From assembly GCA_004194705.1 (NCBI GenBank), contig SADC01000063.1, positions 1 through 64,000 on the forward strand: a stretch of DNA of 64,000 nt. Direction: 5' to 3'. Position numbers and translations under genes: made by a program. The notes below the pieces were generated by a model, which worked only from the letters and a program-made list of their open reading frames with translations, had not been told where the DNA came from and ran no database searches. Within the stretch, counting starts at the first letter, position 1; each line of letters begins with the position of its first letter. Origin of the DNA: Ditylenchus dipsaci (lineage: Eukaryota > Nematoda > Chromadorea > Rhabditida > Anguinidae). Below, one piece after another: positions 41,091 through 52,000 of this stretch.

Positions 41091-41571
41091 TACCGCATTT
41101 ACTCTAAGAGTAGCCCCGGGGCTACTAATATATAACCACCCTCCTAGGTGAGGCTACTATTAGAGGGGGGGGGCTACAATTAGAGCGGGGCAAAATCGAC
41201 CTAAATACCGTATTTTCTCTATTAATTACCCCGGGTAATTATTTTTCAACCCCTGAAAAATCGAAAAAAAATATTTCGATTTTGAAATTTTTGGGTGCTC
41301 AACCAAAATCTAAAAAGTGGAATCAACTAAGTTCGTGGTGATTAAGAAAACGCAAAAAACAGATTTGCAAAAAAATTTTTTTGCGCTGAGATACAGGGTG
41401 CCTATGGGGGTAATTAATAGAGAGGGGGTAATTATTAGAGAGGGGGTAATAAATAGAGAAAATACGGTAAGCCGCTTTTCAGTGGGACTACTATTTTTCA
41501 ACCCCCTCACTAAGGGAGGGGCGGCTACAATAATAAGAGGAGAGGGGGCTACTATTAGAGTAAATACGGTA
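41091..41571. mobile_element. Family-B MITE (outer), split by another family-B MITE
   Basis: Outer ends TACCGCATTTACTCTAAGAG and CTATTAGAGTAAATACGGTA. The interior TAGCCCC/GGGGGCTA subtype is interrupted at 41206-41469. Lies in intron 3 of the upstream receptor copy. Confidence 0.85.
41206..41469. mobile_element. Family-B MITE (inner, nested)
   Basis: Ends TACCGTATTTTCTCTATTAA and AAATAGAGAAAATACGGTA, TAATTACCCC subtype, 264 bp. It sits inside the outer copy and is therefore younger. Confidence 0.88.
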
Positions 41572-42264
41572 TATGCTATTTGTAGGCTTTGATGGATTTA
41601 TTAATTGCCCAAAGCCCGATCATTTTCAACCTCTCTGAAATCGAGTAAATGTTGGGTCGAACTCGATATCTTCAGGTGCTGGTGCCTTTGTTGGTCAACA
41701 ACCGCGCTCTACATGTGTTTGAGTGTACAAAAACAATTCGAAAAACAAAAACAATAAATTAATTAATCAGTACAAAAACAATTAATTTTATTTGTGTAAA
41801 TAAACCATTCGAAGAGAAAAGCTTTATTCGGTATAAAAATATCAAAAATAAATTGCCTTGGTCTTTTTCACCTATTTTACCTATCTCTCCCTATTTTTTC
41901 ATTTACAACTGATTTTGGAGACTTAAGAAAGAGAGTTTTGCAAAAAAAGCAATAGGGGGACCAAGTGAACTTTTGGGCGTACCCATAAACACATATAGAG
42001 CTAACAAAGACATACCGTACTGTCATACTCTCACTGCTGGTGCCTGACAGAATCTTTATGGATGGAAAATCGTCTCGAACTGTAAATCTGGAAAAAGTGG
42101 ACCCGAAGAAGCAATAGAGTGTGTGAGAGTGCAGGAATGTGTCTGATATGATCAGCAGTCTTAGTGATTTATCTTGTGTTTAATCCTAATTGTGTGATGG
42201 TGTGGTTTTTACCAAAAAAAAAAAGAATGCCGATATTGTTAAAGAGACTCTTGTTAAAGGACCA

Positions 42265-42415
42265 TGGGTTTTGCGCGCAGTGGCATCTGCAAAATTTGAA
42301 TTGGCAGGGAACACTTCTCTTTGGTCTCTCACTGTACTCTTTGGAGTCCTTTGAAATAACTCCAAAGAGAAGTGTCCCCCGCTTATTCAAATTTAGCACA
42401 TTCCACTGCGCGCGA
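42265..42415. repeat. Inverted repeat beside a receptor exon
   Basis: TTTTGCGCGCAGTGGCATCT, AACACTTCTCTTTGG and their complements form about 60-bp arms around a 30-bp centre. Ends within 60 bp of exon 3 of the upstream receptor. Open frames on both strands are palindrome artefacts. Confidence 0.75.
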
Positions 42416-43102
42416 AAACGGACGCTTCGAACGCCAAATATTTTTTACTAACTATACGAAAAAATCTTACCACACAAAGAAGAGCACACTAAATAAGCGG
42501 TCAATGCCAATTGACAAAATAATACATTGAGTGGAAAGTATGCCGAGGGCAGGTAGTACTTGCAATACGAAACAGTTGCTCAGTGAAATATAGTTATGGC
42601 CAACCATGACAAAAACAAGGCTAGGAATCTGGCCTAGTAAAAACACAAAGTCACAGAAAGAGTCCAAAGCAATCAAAATATTGCATGATCCTTGTATTGA
42701 TCGAAAAATAAAGATTGTATATTGTGATTGAAAATTATTTCCATTAAGCCTTTGTAACAATTGAACTAACCTTTTATATTTTAAAATATTTTCAGTTATG
42801 CAAATATAGTCAAAACTATTAAGAGATGCAATTTCTGCAATTTTTTATACTTACATTTTATCATGTTTCCACCTAGGGTTGGGTTAGTGACCGGTGACTG
42901 AAAATTCCAGTGACTTACCAGGCAGGTCAACGAACACTCGATAGCTTTTAAATTCCGTGTATAATACAAGATTTTTTTCTGTTTCACCAGCGTTAATTGA
43001 CGGTCAGATGACTCTTGATTAACCGGTCGATTGATAATGTTTGACCATTCGATAACAAATTGCTATTTACAAACTGCGATAGTGTCACCTAACACAACAG
43101 TG

Positions 43103-43425
43103 AACTCTCCCAATAGAGTAGACTCTCCCAATAGAGTAGACTCTCCCAATAGAGTAGACTCTCCCAATAGAGTCAACTATCAGTCAACAATACAGTCAAC
43201 TATCCAATGAAGTCAACTTTCCCAATACAGTCAATTACCACTGAATAATACAGTCAACTTTTAGTCAATAATACAGTTAATTCTCCCAATACAGTCAACT
43301 CTCAGTCAGCAATACAGTCAACTCACAGTTGGCAATACAGTCAACTATCAGTGAACAACACAGTCAACTCTCACAATAAATTCAACTCTCAGACAACTCT
43401 CAGTCAATAAATACAGTCAACGCTC
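43103..43425. repeat. Tandem CTCTCCCAATAGAGTAGA and CAGTCAACT repeats
   Basis: Four near-exact copies of a ~19-bp unit (43106-43175) lead into about fifteen degenerate AATACAGTCAACTCTCAGTC units. Fills much of intron 2 of the upstream receptor. Confidence 0.8.
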
Positions 43426-44165
43426 TCAAATTGAGATTTTCAGTTGAATTCCAGTTTCTTCTACTGTCTTTTGCTATCTTATTCTTGGCTTGAAAAGCCG
43501 TTGACCAACGATGGCGGTTTTTAAATAGTCAATGGTTTCTCCAATCTCGCATCTTCCAACCTTTTTTGACTCGCACTTTAACCAAGCTTTTGAAAGCAAT
43601 AATAATATTTTGTCACCTTCGAGGACGAATGTTTTGTTTTGTAAAGAATATATGGTAGTGAGAATTAGTATACAGTGCTAAAAATTACTTGTGTTTTATG
43701 GTTGCGTAAATCAAAAATGAGTTTAAAATCAAGCCCACGCAGACAAGCAGATTTTTCAAAGCAATGGGCAACATCAAAGTTAGCGAAAATCCAGTATTAT
43801 TAAAAGTAAGATAAAGCTAAAACACTTTCTATTAATTTACCGTAAATAAAAGAAAAATACCAAATCAGTTGAATAATTATAGCTCATGTACAGATCTGGA
43901 GGCAATTTTTGTCTGATTAATGTTTTTAATAGTTTATGTAAAAATTATCTTTAATAATTTTCATTGACTTTTACACTAACTTAAAATAAAAATATGTGAG
44001 TTAAGCACCTGTTCTCGACAAAAACAATTTTTTAGCCAATTACTGAGAAAAAATATATGTTTTTTGTTACATAGTTGAAAAAAAACCAAAAAAAAACTAT
44101 TTCATAGAAATACGATTTCTCACTTCTTGAAACTAGTTTCTTTTTCATATTGAAAAATTCGGCGC

Positions 44166-45285
44166 TACCGGAGTATACCCCCCCCCCTAATGGAATTTTT
44201 TTGAAAGTGTTTCCAAACACCCTATATCCATACTTGCACGGGCGCCGGCGCTGGCGCCGGCGCCGGTGTGCGCCCGGAAATTTTTGAAAAAATTAGGGCG
44301 CCGGCGCCGGCGCTGGCGCCGGCGCTCGGCGCCAATTTTAATACAGCCCGGCGCCCGGTTCGGCGCCCGGTGCCTAATTTTTCCACATTTTTCTCTTCTT
44401 TTATAACATCTTAGTTCAAAACAAGCTTTCTCTTTTGATCGATTTTTTCTAACTGGTAGTTGAGTCATAGTTGTTTTCTATTCAGCGCTTTTCTTCAATT
44501 TTAATAAACTAAAACTTTTACTAGTATATAATTCACTTATTTAAAGCTCGGCGCCCGGTTCTGCGCCCGGCGCCAATTTTTCGGGATGCCGGCGCCCGGT
44601 GCTGCGCTCGGCGCCAAAAAAGAGCCGGCGCCGAAGGCGCCGGCGCCGGTTCTGCGCCCGGCGCCAATTTTTTGAGATGTCGGCGCCGGTGGTGCGCCCG
44701 GCGCCCATTTTTTTTCGCGTGCAACTATGCCTATATCGACTCAAATCGCCTCAGGAACTCGAAAAAGGCATTATTTTTGAGTTTTGGTCAATAAAAAATC
44801 GAGTTTTGGCACCACCCAAAATTACTTTTTTGACCATTTTTAAAGGACTTAAAGCTGTTTTGGGGTGGGTAGGGACCAAAAAGAGGCCAATTTGTTCCAC
44901 AAAGGAAGATGTTGAACATAGTTTTGAATACTGGGGCCTACCGCGTAAAAAACTCTGGTATGTATGCTTTTTCATGCATCCAGAGTCACTTTCGAGTGAT
45001 TTGTGTCAAAGGTATGTGGGTGTGCGCATCTCAACCCCAAGCAACCAAGCCCCTGCGCCCCTTCGGGGGCGCAGGGGCTTGGTTTTTGCCCAGTCCCATG
45101 TCGAAAAACAGGGTAAAACAGTCATATGGTCGAGATTTAAAAATGCCAAAAACTCGATTTTTTATTAACCAGAACTTTTAAATAATGCCTTTTTGAACTT
45201 TTGAGGCGATTTTAAGTCGATATAGGGTGCTTGGAAACACTTTTGAAAAAATTCCATTTGGGGGGGGGGGTGGTATACTCCGGTA
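44166..45285. mobile_element. Palindromic host element with module A centre, interrupted by a GC hAT element
   Basis: Ends TACCGGAGTATACC and GGTATACTCCGGTA; the arms share GAAAGTGTTTCCAA, CCTATATCGACT and AAAAAATCGAGTTTT in opposite orientation. Module A is at about 44908-45110. The left arm was later split by the element at 44229-44729. A partial relative is at 2080-2655. Confidence 0.8.
44229..44729. mobile_element. hAT-type element filled with GCGCCGGCGCC arrays
   Basis: Ends CATACTTGCACG and CGTGCAACTATG are inverted, and the 8-bp repeat CCTATATC flanks both sides (44221-44228 and 44730-44737), as in hAT insertions. Two GC-array blocks (44239-44360 and 44548-44705) lie just inside the ends, with about 185 bp of AT-rich sequence between. 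The same termini occur at 54336-55226. No transposase. Confidence 0.88.
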
Positions 45286-46150
45286 GGGTCAAAAATTCAT
45301 ATAAAATTTTTTTAGAAGCAAAAAAATTCTGAGTTGTCGATTACAGTCGAACCTGTATTTAAGGTAATTCAAGTGAACGGCAAAAGCAGAGAGATAGAAA
45401 CAACTGATATCTAGCTGGAACGAACCTAAGAAGAACAGAGATTTACAGCCTAGAAGCTGGGCTTATTGAAGGAAGAGAGTATTGTGTATCTTCATCTCAG
45501 TTTCTCCCAGGAAATGGCCAGATGGTGGGCGCGAATGCATATAGAGCCAAACTTTTTATTGCAGTTTCATAATTAATCTCTATATGGCGTCCTGTCAATG
45601 TTGTGCCCGGTCAGGGTCGGTCCAGAGATCGATGCACCATCGAGCGTCGAGTTGTGTCAATCAATGGCGCCATTAGGCGCTTTTAGCAATAGCTTTTCGC
45701 CTTTTCCATATTAGATTTGACTGTGCATATGTTTTTGATGTAGGACGAACCCACACGTTGGCAATGAAGCTCTCTATGTGTTAGTCTGCGCAAAGACGAG
45801 AGCTTTCTTGCTAACAAAAAATTTACGAAAATTTTCACATTGCTATATAGCATAGCGAAGAAAGATACTAAAAAATAGCAAAGATAGCATAGAAACTTTT
45901 TTCGAGAAGATGTATGCTTTATCTCTGCATCTTTATGTTTTCGTTTTTCGCTAGCCCTGATTGACACAACATCACCCACTAGGTGTATATAGACATGCAG
46001 TCGCTGTCGTTGGATTTTATTATTATTATTTTGCTAGCACAAAAGACATGTGTAAGCAGATTCTCAAATTCAGCTTTTTTGTTTGCCTAATTATCAAAGG
46101 TAGTTATTATTTATGTCATTTATATACTTATTTTCGTATTCTCTTCAATA
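45286..46150. other. Non-coding stretch with a partial pogo-like end
   Basis: TTACAGTCGAACCTGTATTTA at 45341-45361 looks like a solo pogo-type terminus. The minus-strand open frame 45683-45979 has basic segments but no motif, splice context or homologue that I recognise. Confidence 0.35.
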
Positions 46151-46820
46151 TAGTGCGTTTCATAATGATATGACAACCTCCCGCCCCATTTTGCGAAAGT
46201 CGGGCTAAGAAACGAGCGGTTGGACTTGGAAAAATAGCTAAAAAAAAGGCATAAAGGTGGTTTATTACTTCTTTCAACTTCAACCGTCCGCTTCTCAGTT
46301 CTGTGCAATCCTTGAAAAAAGGCTGACATGTAATTTTGTAGAGAAATTATTAAGCTTTTGAAAAGTGCATTAACCGGTAAATTTTGATACTAAAAGTTTT
46401 TAGAAAAGTCAGTATTTATGCGACCAAACAACCCTTTCCTCAGATTTACTTTGATTTTCACTAGAAAACGATACTTTTTCGTTGATGATCATAACTTTTC
46501 ACGGAATGATCAAAAATAAGAGTTTGGCCTATCAAATTGTAGCTAAGATTCATAGCTTACACTCTAAAGATGTTGTTGATAAAAATAGTTATGTTTTAGG
46601 GTCAATAAACGTGTTTTTACGAAAATGTCGTATCGTTATGAAACGCTGATTTTTCGTCATTTTGCCGAAAAAAAACCATTCAAGGTGAAAAAGGTGAATT
46701 TTATGCTGAAAACGATTTTTTGCCGCCTGTGCATAGCAGTATAAACAAAAACACTAAGCAATCAAATAATTCGCCTTTTTCACAAATATGGAGGGTGTAG
46801 TATTATTATGAAACGCACTG
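46151..46820. mobile_element. TA-flanked MITE with AGTGCGTTTCATAAT ends
   Basis: TAGTGCGTTTCATAATGATA at the left and TATTATTATGAAACGCACTG at the right are inverted, and the arms continue with CAACCTCC / GGAGGGTG. TA lies at both sides, as for Tc1/mariner elements. The interior has no transposase. Confidence 0.75.
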
Positions 46821-47322
46821 TAAAGCGGCACTCCTCCCCTCTGAATTCGAAATCGTGTTTTTGACAATGTGTTTTTGACCTTCTTTTTGGTCACTGCTCC
46901 TAAGCGAAAATTAACTTATCTTACTGGCTACAATATGTGTGGTAACTTGCCTGATAGCAGTCTACAAAAAGTGGGTCAAAACCACGATTTTGAACGAGGG
47001 GGTGTTTCTATATTAAAGGGAATACAGTATAATTATTTTATGCGATTTTATTTATTTTAGTGAAGGCTTCTCATGAGACTTACCAATTTCCATTTGAAGA
47101 TTCTAATGAATTATAAAAAACAAGTGAATTATTTATCTTATTCAACACGTAATAGCTCAGATAGACTAGTGTAGGTTAGGTCAAACTCAAAAATGTTTTT
47201 GAACCACTGCAAGTCAAAAAAATATGTTAACCTCTTTTGCTCGTGACCGCAAGGCGATTTTTTTTGTCAAGCTACTGGAATATAAAAACCTCCATCAAAA
47301 AAACAGCTTGAAATTTTCGGCT
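46821..47322. other. Non-coding stretch
   Basis: No coding or repeat signal recognised apart from an AT-rich low-complexity background. Confidence 0.35.
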
Positions 47323-47385
47323 CTATATGTGTTCATGCCTACGCCGAAAAAAATACGCCTTGGTCTCCCCTGTTGTGTTTTTTGC
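47318..47385. repeat. Family-E terminus
   Basis: GGCTCTATATGTGTTCATGC followed by ACGCCTTGGTCTCCCCTGTTG is the end shared with 41940-42000 and 53486-53883. A second end was not found here, and the terminus forms the tail of the candidate exon reading at 47323-47497. Confidence 0.65.
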
Positions 47386-48249
47386 AAAAAATTCAATTTT
47401 TGAATTATTCCCCCAAGCTGATTTTTTCCGAAATTTTTTTCTTTCTAAATTGTCTCGAAAATCATTCAAATACACAGTCGGAAAAATTTGGATTACCCTG
47501 TAGTTGGACATATAAAAATGAATGGGATTCGAATTTTAATGTGGATTGTAATGATTTGGATTTTAATGATTAAAAATTATTTCAATGAACAAAATTACGG
47601 TGGTTCGAATTCACCAAATTGCTGTGTTCATCAAGTTTCATGGTCTTTAAAAGGTAAAAAGTGTTAATTTTGCTAACTCTTACTTTGTTTCAATTGTTCT
47701 AAGTTATCTAAAAAAAAATTTTTTACCTTTTGTTCCTCCACTGTAAATCCGGTCAGTTTCATGTTCTGAAATTTTTAAATTATAATTTTAAATTATGAAA
47801 AAATCGACAAAATGCAATTATTATTTAACAGGCTATTGTCTAGTTTGAAGGAGTGTTTGTAATAACAAGTCTAAGATAGCTGTTGACTTTTGAATTTTTT
47901 TTTAAATTGTAAATCGTTTTTCAAACCTTCTTCGTTTCTTATTTAATATTATTTATAATTACAAAAAATCTTTTGGCCCATATCTGGTGACCGAAGCAAA
48001 ATAGATACTTTCAAAAATAAGTTAAATCATCTTGAAAGGCCAAGGAAAGAAGTAGGGGAGCAAGTTCAAAAATCTGAACCCATTGAGGGATTGAGCCGAA
48101 TGTTGAAACTATGTAAAAAAACAATGCCACAAACAATTTTTTTTCTCTCACAAGAGCCCGCTTGATAAAAGAAGAAGGTTCTTACAATTATTTCATCCAT
48201 TAACTTTGTTTCCCAGCTGCTGTAGTCCGGCTCAGCATCTGGATCAAGC
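47323..48249 (-). CDS. Candidate exons of an unidentified minus-strand gene
   Basis: Small exon-like pieces in compatible phase: 48186-48249 (between CTGTAG and GTAAGA) encodes LDPDAEPDYSSWETKLMDEI plus Ile; 47727-47765 (between TTTCAG and GTAAAA) encodes NMKLTGFTVEEQK; and 47323-47497, after CTACAG, encodes VIQIFPTVYLNDFRDNLERK and continues into a family-E terminus. A weaker 30-nt piece near 47615-47644 encodes TMKLDEHSNL. Composition is protein-like and the first two join in phase 0. No family is recognised and the order of pieces is inferred. Confidence 0.4.
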
Positions 48250-49427
48250 CTACAGCGTAGTTAGCGAAGTCAATCAACACCTTTGGCAACTTTTTCATCT
48301 AAATTTTTTCAAATTTAGATAATTTTTCTGAATTTCACCTCTCTATGATGTGTATCACTCGGGTTTTATATTTGAAATCTTCGAAAATCGAGAAAAATTC
48401 AAGAGCGATCTTGAGCTCGACCTCCGAATGAATCTACAAGTTGTCGCAGCAACCGCTTTTTGCGGATGTGACATTAGCAGGACAGATTGGAACATTGGTA
48501 TTTTTTGGTGCGGCATTTCTCGTTAAACACGATGGTGTCCGTCATTTTTTTTACTTTAGATTCAAATTTCGTCGCTGTGAAGCTTTTGAAATTCGTCACA
48601 TTTTGTTATTCAAAAACAATCTTTCTATTTTTCAAAGTTGTGTGACTTTAAGTTCTTATCAGAAACGATTGTCCATTATACTTTGTTTTGCGCGCGAGAG
48701 TGTGGTCTTCCACATGTTCCTTCCACACTTCCACAAGTTATCCCTATGACTCTGTACTCCTCTCATGCAACTAAAAAGAGCGATCTAGGAAATAGTATTA
48801 ACCAAGAAAAGTACAAAAATTTGGTGGATATGATCTTTGACTCAAAAAAACCTGGTTAGATTTGAAAAGTTAAAAAAAATTGACCATAGACTGAAATAGT
48901 CAAGACAAAGGGGGCGAACTCGATTTTTTCTACGTTTGTTTTGCATGTAATATCGCAATATTTTTGATGGTTCGGTTTTTCAGTGAAACAAAAGCTCGAA
49001 AGTTCATTCTCGCCTAGGGTCCAAAAATTTTTTGGCTTTATTTTTTCTTAATATTTGCCGATCCTGCTTTGATAGTTTGGACTCAAATTTCAAAAGAATT
49101 CTGCTTTTGTTAATTGTTTTTATAAACCTTATGTTTTTTCTGCGAAAAAGCTATACAGTCGAGCCTGGATATAAAGCCACCCTCGGTGGCCTTGTATCGG
49201 TCTATTAGATGTTGCTTGTCTATAGCTCATTTTAAAGACTTATCTTAGCTACAGAATGACATTAACAGAGAAAAAGTTTCAGAGAAGAAAAAAAGTCATC
49301 CGGCGTTTAAAATACCCAAAATCTCACTCTCAGGTCGACACTCATTGTGCACTTGCCTATAATGAACTTCTCATTTCACTTCAAAGATATTAGAAAAAAT
49401 ATACTCTTGTCAGTTAATAGTTATAAG
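48250..49427. other. Mostly non-coding, possible exon at 48690-48859
   Basis: Plus-strand codons ending at TAG 48857-48859 read ECGLPHVPSTLPQVIPMTL and NSINQEKYKNLVDMIFDSKK, which look protein-like but have no clear acceptor or partner. Decayed pogo-type interior sequence lies at 48985-49115 and a partial pogo terminus ACAGTCGAGCCTGGATATAA at 49154. Confidence 0.3.
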
Positions 49428-49681
49428 TAGGGTTGTGCAGTAAAGGGCTCCAAATCGAGCTTTCGGCTCGGAGTTCGACTTTTTTTCGAGCTTCGAGCCA
49501 CGAGTTTTTTTTGCCGAAGCTCGAAAATTTTGGACGCCTTGACGTGCGCCAGTGAATCCGCTGCTATTTTTTTTCGAGCTTTCGGCTCGAAGCTTGACTT
49601 TTTTCCAAACTTCGAGCCGATACCTCGAAAATTTCGAGCTTCGAGTCTAGCTCTCGAAAAAATTCGACACTAATTGTGCAC
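49428..49681. repeat. TTCGAGCTTCGAGCC repeat block with GTTGTGCA edges
   Basis: Starts at TAGGGTTGTGCAG and ends at TAATTGTGCAC. Between are repeated GAGCTTTCGGCTCGAAG and CGAAAATTTCGAGCT units, many of them self-complementary. Its edges recall the TGCAC ends of the GC-rich elements, but no 8-bp duplication was seen. Confidence 0.6.
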
Positions 49682-49710
49682 GTGGTTTCAGGCGTAGCTT
49701 ATGCCGATTA

Positions 49711-49889
49711 CAGTCGAGTCTCGATTTAACGATCACCCGATTTAACGATCACCTTCGATTTAACGATCACCTGGATCGGTCCCTTCAATAATAAATTCCG
49801 TCAAATTACCCCTCGATTCAACGATCACTCTCGATTTAACGATCACCTGGGTCGGTCCCAGGGTGATCGTTAAATCGAGACTCGACTGT
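49711..49889. mobile_element. Pogo-type MITE, 179 bp
   Basis: Ends CAGTCGAGTCTCGATTTAAC and its inverted match, with TA on both sides (49709-49710, 49890-49891). The interior repeats CGATTTAACGATCACC. Same length as the copy at 22641. Confidence 0.9.
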
Positions 49890-50231
49890 ATAGCTGAATA
49901 TTTCTTTCATTATTTCGGACAAGACTGAATGTGATTTTAAACGTTGAAAGGTTTTAAAAAAAATTGTTTAATTTTAACAAGAACATTCAAGTCTATATGA
50001 ACCTTCGGCAAAAAAGTGCTTAGTACCTCTGATTTTTTTGCTTTTTCTTCTTTTCTTGAAATAAAATCCTAAACTAAAAATAAAGCTAGTGAAAAAACCA
50101 AAATAGAGGCACATTTTGAACATTTATGAAAATTTGTGCTAAAAGCAACAGCGCAATCCTATCACATTATATAGAATAGTGTGGCCAAATTTTTTCAATT
50201 TTCTATAACTTTTTGATTGTAAAAATTTCAG

Positions 50232-50556
50232 GCTTCAAAATTATCCAGAAGGCTATAAAAAGTTGGACAACCATTTGATAGATCATCATCCAACTATTAA
50301 AGATCGCATAGGCGAGAAAAACGTAGGACGTCAATTTACAGCAGCTGATCCACTAACTGTCCTGGGATTTCTATATCCAAATATAGTCACTACTAAGAAA
50401 GTTTTTGTAACTATTGATCCGAAGAATAAATCACCCAGAGGTTACAAAATGTCAATTAAAGAGACGGAAGATTCCAAACTAGAAGTAGTGGGTAAAATTG
50501 AGTCTGGATTGTTCAAAGAAAAAATGGAAGCTGTATTTTCTGAATTAACTGCGTAA
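50232..50556 (+). CDS. Candidate last exon, possibly selenoprotein-H/Rdx-like
   Basis: After an AAATTTCAG acceptor the frame runs 107 codons to TAA (50554-50556) with ordinary protein composition, starting LQNYPEGYKKLDNHLIDHH. The C-terminal half (KKVFVTIDPKNKSPRGYKMS, then KIESGLFKEKMEAVFSEL) resembles the PRRG-type strand and final helix of Rdx/selenoprotein-H thioredoxin-like folds, but the CxxC/CxxU redox motif is not visible, so the assignment is weak. Upstream exons were not found; a protein-like frame at 48690-48859 does not join in phase. AT-rich DNA with no clear polyadenylation signal follows. Confidence 0.5.
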
Positions 50557-50715
50557 CCCAAATCAAACAATTTTTAAAAAAGTTAAACATATGATATAAT
50601 GTTGAGTTGTTTTAGCCACCTAATTTCAGTAATTTATTTCATCAAATAAATTAAAAGGTTGTTATATAAAACTTTTTTTTACCAATTTGTAAATGGCTCA
50701 AATCGGATTGCCCCG

Positions 50716-50831
50716 TAAACCGAGGGCTGAAAAAAGGAACAAAAGTGAGAAGATACCTAAGGCCAAAGCGAGGGATGACAGCATTTAAACCGAAGGCTGA
50801 AAAAAAGGAACAAAAGTGAGAAGATACCTAA
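50716..50831 (+). repeat. Direct repeat of ~43 bp
   Basis: ACCGAGGGCTGAAAAAAGGA...AGAAGATACCTAA occurs at about 50718-50760 and again at 50787-50831, separated by 26 bp. Just downstream of the exon ending at 50556. Confidence 0.75.
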
Positions 50832-50867
50832 ATTTCTTGAATTGATCCGTAAAAATTACTGATTTAT

Positions 50868-51205
50868 CACGTCAAATCTTTAAACTTCATCGTTTTCTTA
50901 TAAAATATTTTCATGTTTTTTCAATTTATATAGCAAAATGTAGCCCTGAATTTAAGCTTTCTAACTAGTTATCAACTAAACTTATGAAATTTCAAAAGTT
51001 TCAGAACAAGGTCTTTGCATGAAGAAAATTTTTCAAAAATTAAAGAGATATGCCAAGACATTTTTCTACCACTGAATTAATGGCATGTTAAAAAGCTGAG
51101 ATCCAGGGCTACATGCTGCTGAAAAAATTGGAAAAAAATCTAACAAAAATGTTTTAAAAATACTAAAAAGAAACGAATTTTTTTCGATTTGACGGGGCAA
51201 ATCAG
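50868..51205. mobile_element. MITE with CTGAGATCCAGGGCTACA arms
   Basis: GATTTATCACGTCAAATC and GTAGCCCTGAATTTAAGC on the left are mirrored by AGATCCAGGGCTACATG and CGATTTGACGGGGCAAATC on the right. Related to the larger element at 62053-62907 (same arm landmarks). A solo GAAAGCTGAGATTCAGGGCTT fragment lies at 53056. Confidence 0.65.
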
Positions 51206-51230
51206 CAATTCGACGAGTGAAATTAATTAC

Positions 51231-51395
51231 AGCCTTTGTATATCATGTTCAAAGGACTCCCAACACAAGAAAGACACGACCACACCGTGGTCAAAAATGT
51301 TGAATGAGAAAAAAGACCTAACCGTGTTTGTTACTGATCCGCATTCGGAATATCTTATCGAGCAGTCCGGGCTGAGATATTGCATTTTAATGTAG
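51231..51395 (+). CDS. Candidate terminal exon, unidentified
   Basis: After an AATTACAG site the plus strand reads 54 codons to TAG, including LCISCSKDSQHKKDTTTPW and NEKKDLTVFVTDPHSEYLIE. The composition is protein-like in otherwise AT-rich DNA. It lies between two MITEs and has no identified partner exon; family unknown. Confidence 0.35.
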   Translation, partial: SLCISCSKDSQHKKDTTTPWSKMLNEKKDLTVFVTDPHSEYLIEQSGLRYCILM

Positions 51396-51401
51396 CAAAT
51401 T

Positions 51402-51712
51402 TTAGCACTTACAAGGAACATTCCAAACTGTATTCTGTTAACCCCTTGTAATTGTTATGCACTTTGACCCTGAAAATTCGCTTTTCGATGCCTTGGTCCT
51501 CCAAGCTGATTTTTCTAGATCCCAATTATCTAAAAAATCAGCTTGGGAGACCAAGGCATCTCGGAAATCGGAATTTTTGCGTGAATTCCAGAAATGGCTA
51601 TACGTATGATTTTCGTATTCAGCGCATCGAAAAACACAGAAAAATGCTAAAAGTGCATGAAAATTTCAAGGGTTTACAACATACAGTTCGGAATGTTCCC
51701 TTGCTAGAAAAA
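51402..51712. mobile_element. Palindromic family-E relative
   Basis: Outer ends CAAGGAACATTCCAAACTGT / ACAGTTCGGAATGTTCCCTTG and inner ends GCCTTGGTCCTCCAAGCTGA / TCAGCTTGGGAGACCAAGGC are inverted. The left arm is shorter than the right, so one arm has been partly deleted or expanded. Confidence 0.75.
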
Positions 51713-52000
51713 AACGTACAATAACCGTAAATGCTCTAATAGAGCCTCCCTCTCCATCAAAACCACCACTCCTAGAATAGCCCTTACTCCTAGGGAAGCC
51801 CCTACAGAGAGTGAGTAAAAAATGAAGCCCTGTTCTGTAATAGAGCCCCCTCTGAAAAATTTTCGGACAAATTTTTTTTGGTCCCGAAACTAATTTTTGC
51901 AACGCCGCTTTTGTTTCTCATTTTCGTCTGCACAATAATTCACGTGCTGTTGTCTACCTGTTATTTTTTTAGTTAGTTAACTGGATCCAATTCAAGAAGA

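Larger units (their letters stand above)
39667..43887 (-). pseudogene. Srsx-class chemoreceptor-like GPCR, upstream copy (likely disabled)
   Basis: Minus-strand exons: 43861-43887 (MSYNYSTDL), 43689-43816, 42471-42701, 40828-40941, 40050-40199, 39793-40000, 39667-39748 (stop). Sizes 27, 128, 231, 114, 150, 208, 82 match the downstream copy exon by exon, proving tandem duplication. Markers: LILNSFLIYATIKHK, GSCNILIALDSFC, IDRLFSVLF, GWLINGV, NLPILYNFSTEYRK. Lesions: the acceptor before exon 3 reads CG where AG is expected (42702-42703); exon 5 lacks one base near 40161-40165; and the exon 5/6 join is one base short, as in the other copy. Introns have been enlarged by a hAT-type MITE, nested family-B MITEs and tandem repeats. 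Loss of the splice acceptor is the strongest sign of a true pseudogene because it is a substitution, not an indel. Confidence 0.78.

Noticed and set aside
42164..42451. Overlapping 95- and 76-codon frames on both strands
   Set aside because: They share peptide content because they lie on an inverted repeat; no independent support.
44599..45168. 189-codon plus-strand frame starting with Arg repeats
   Set aside because: Runs through the GC array of one element and into module A of another; no independent coding support.
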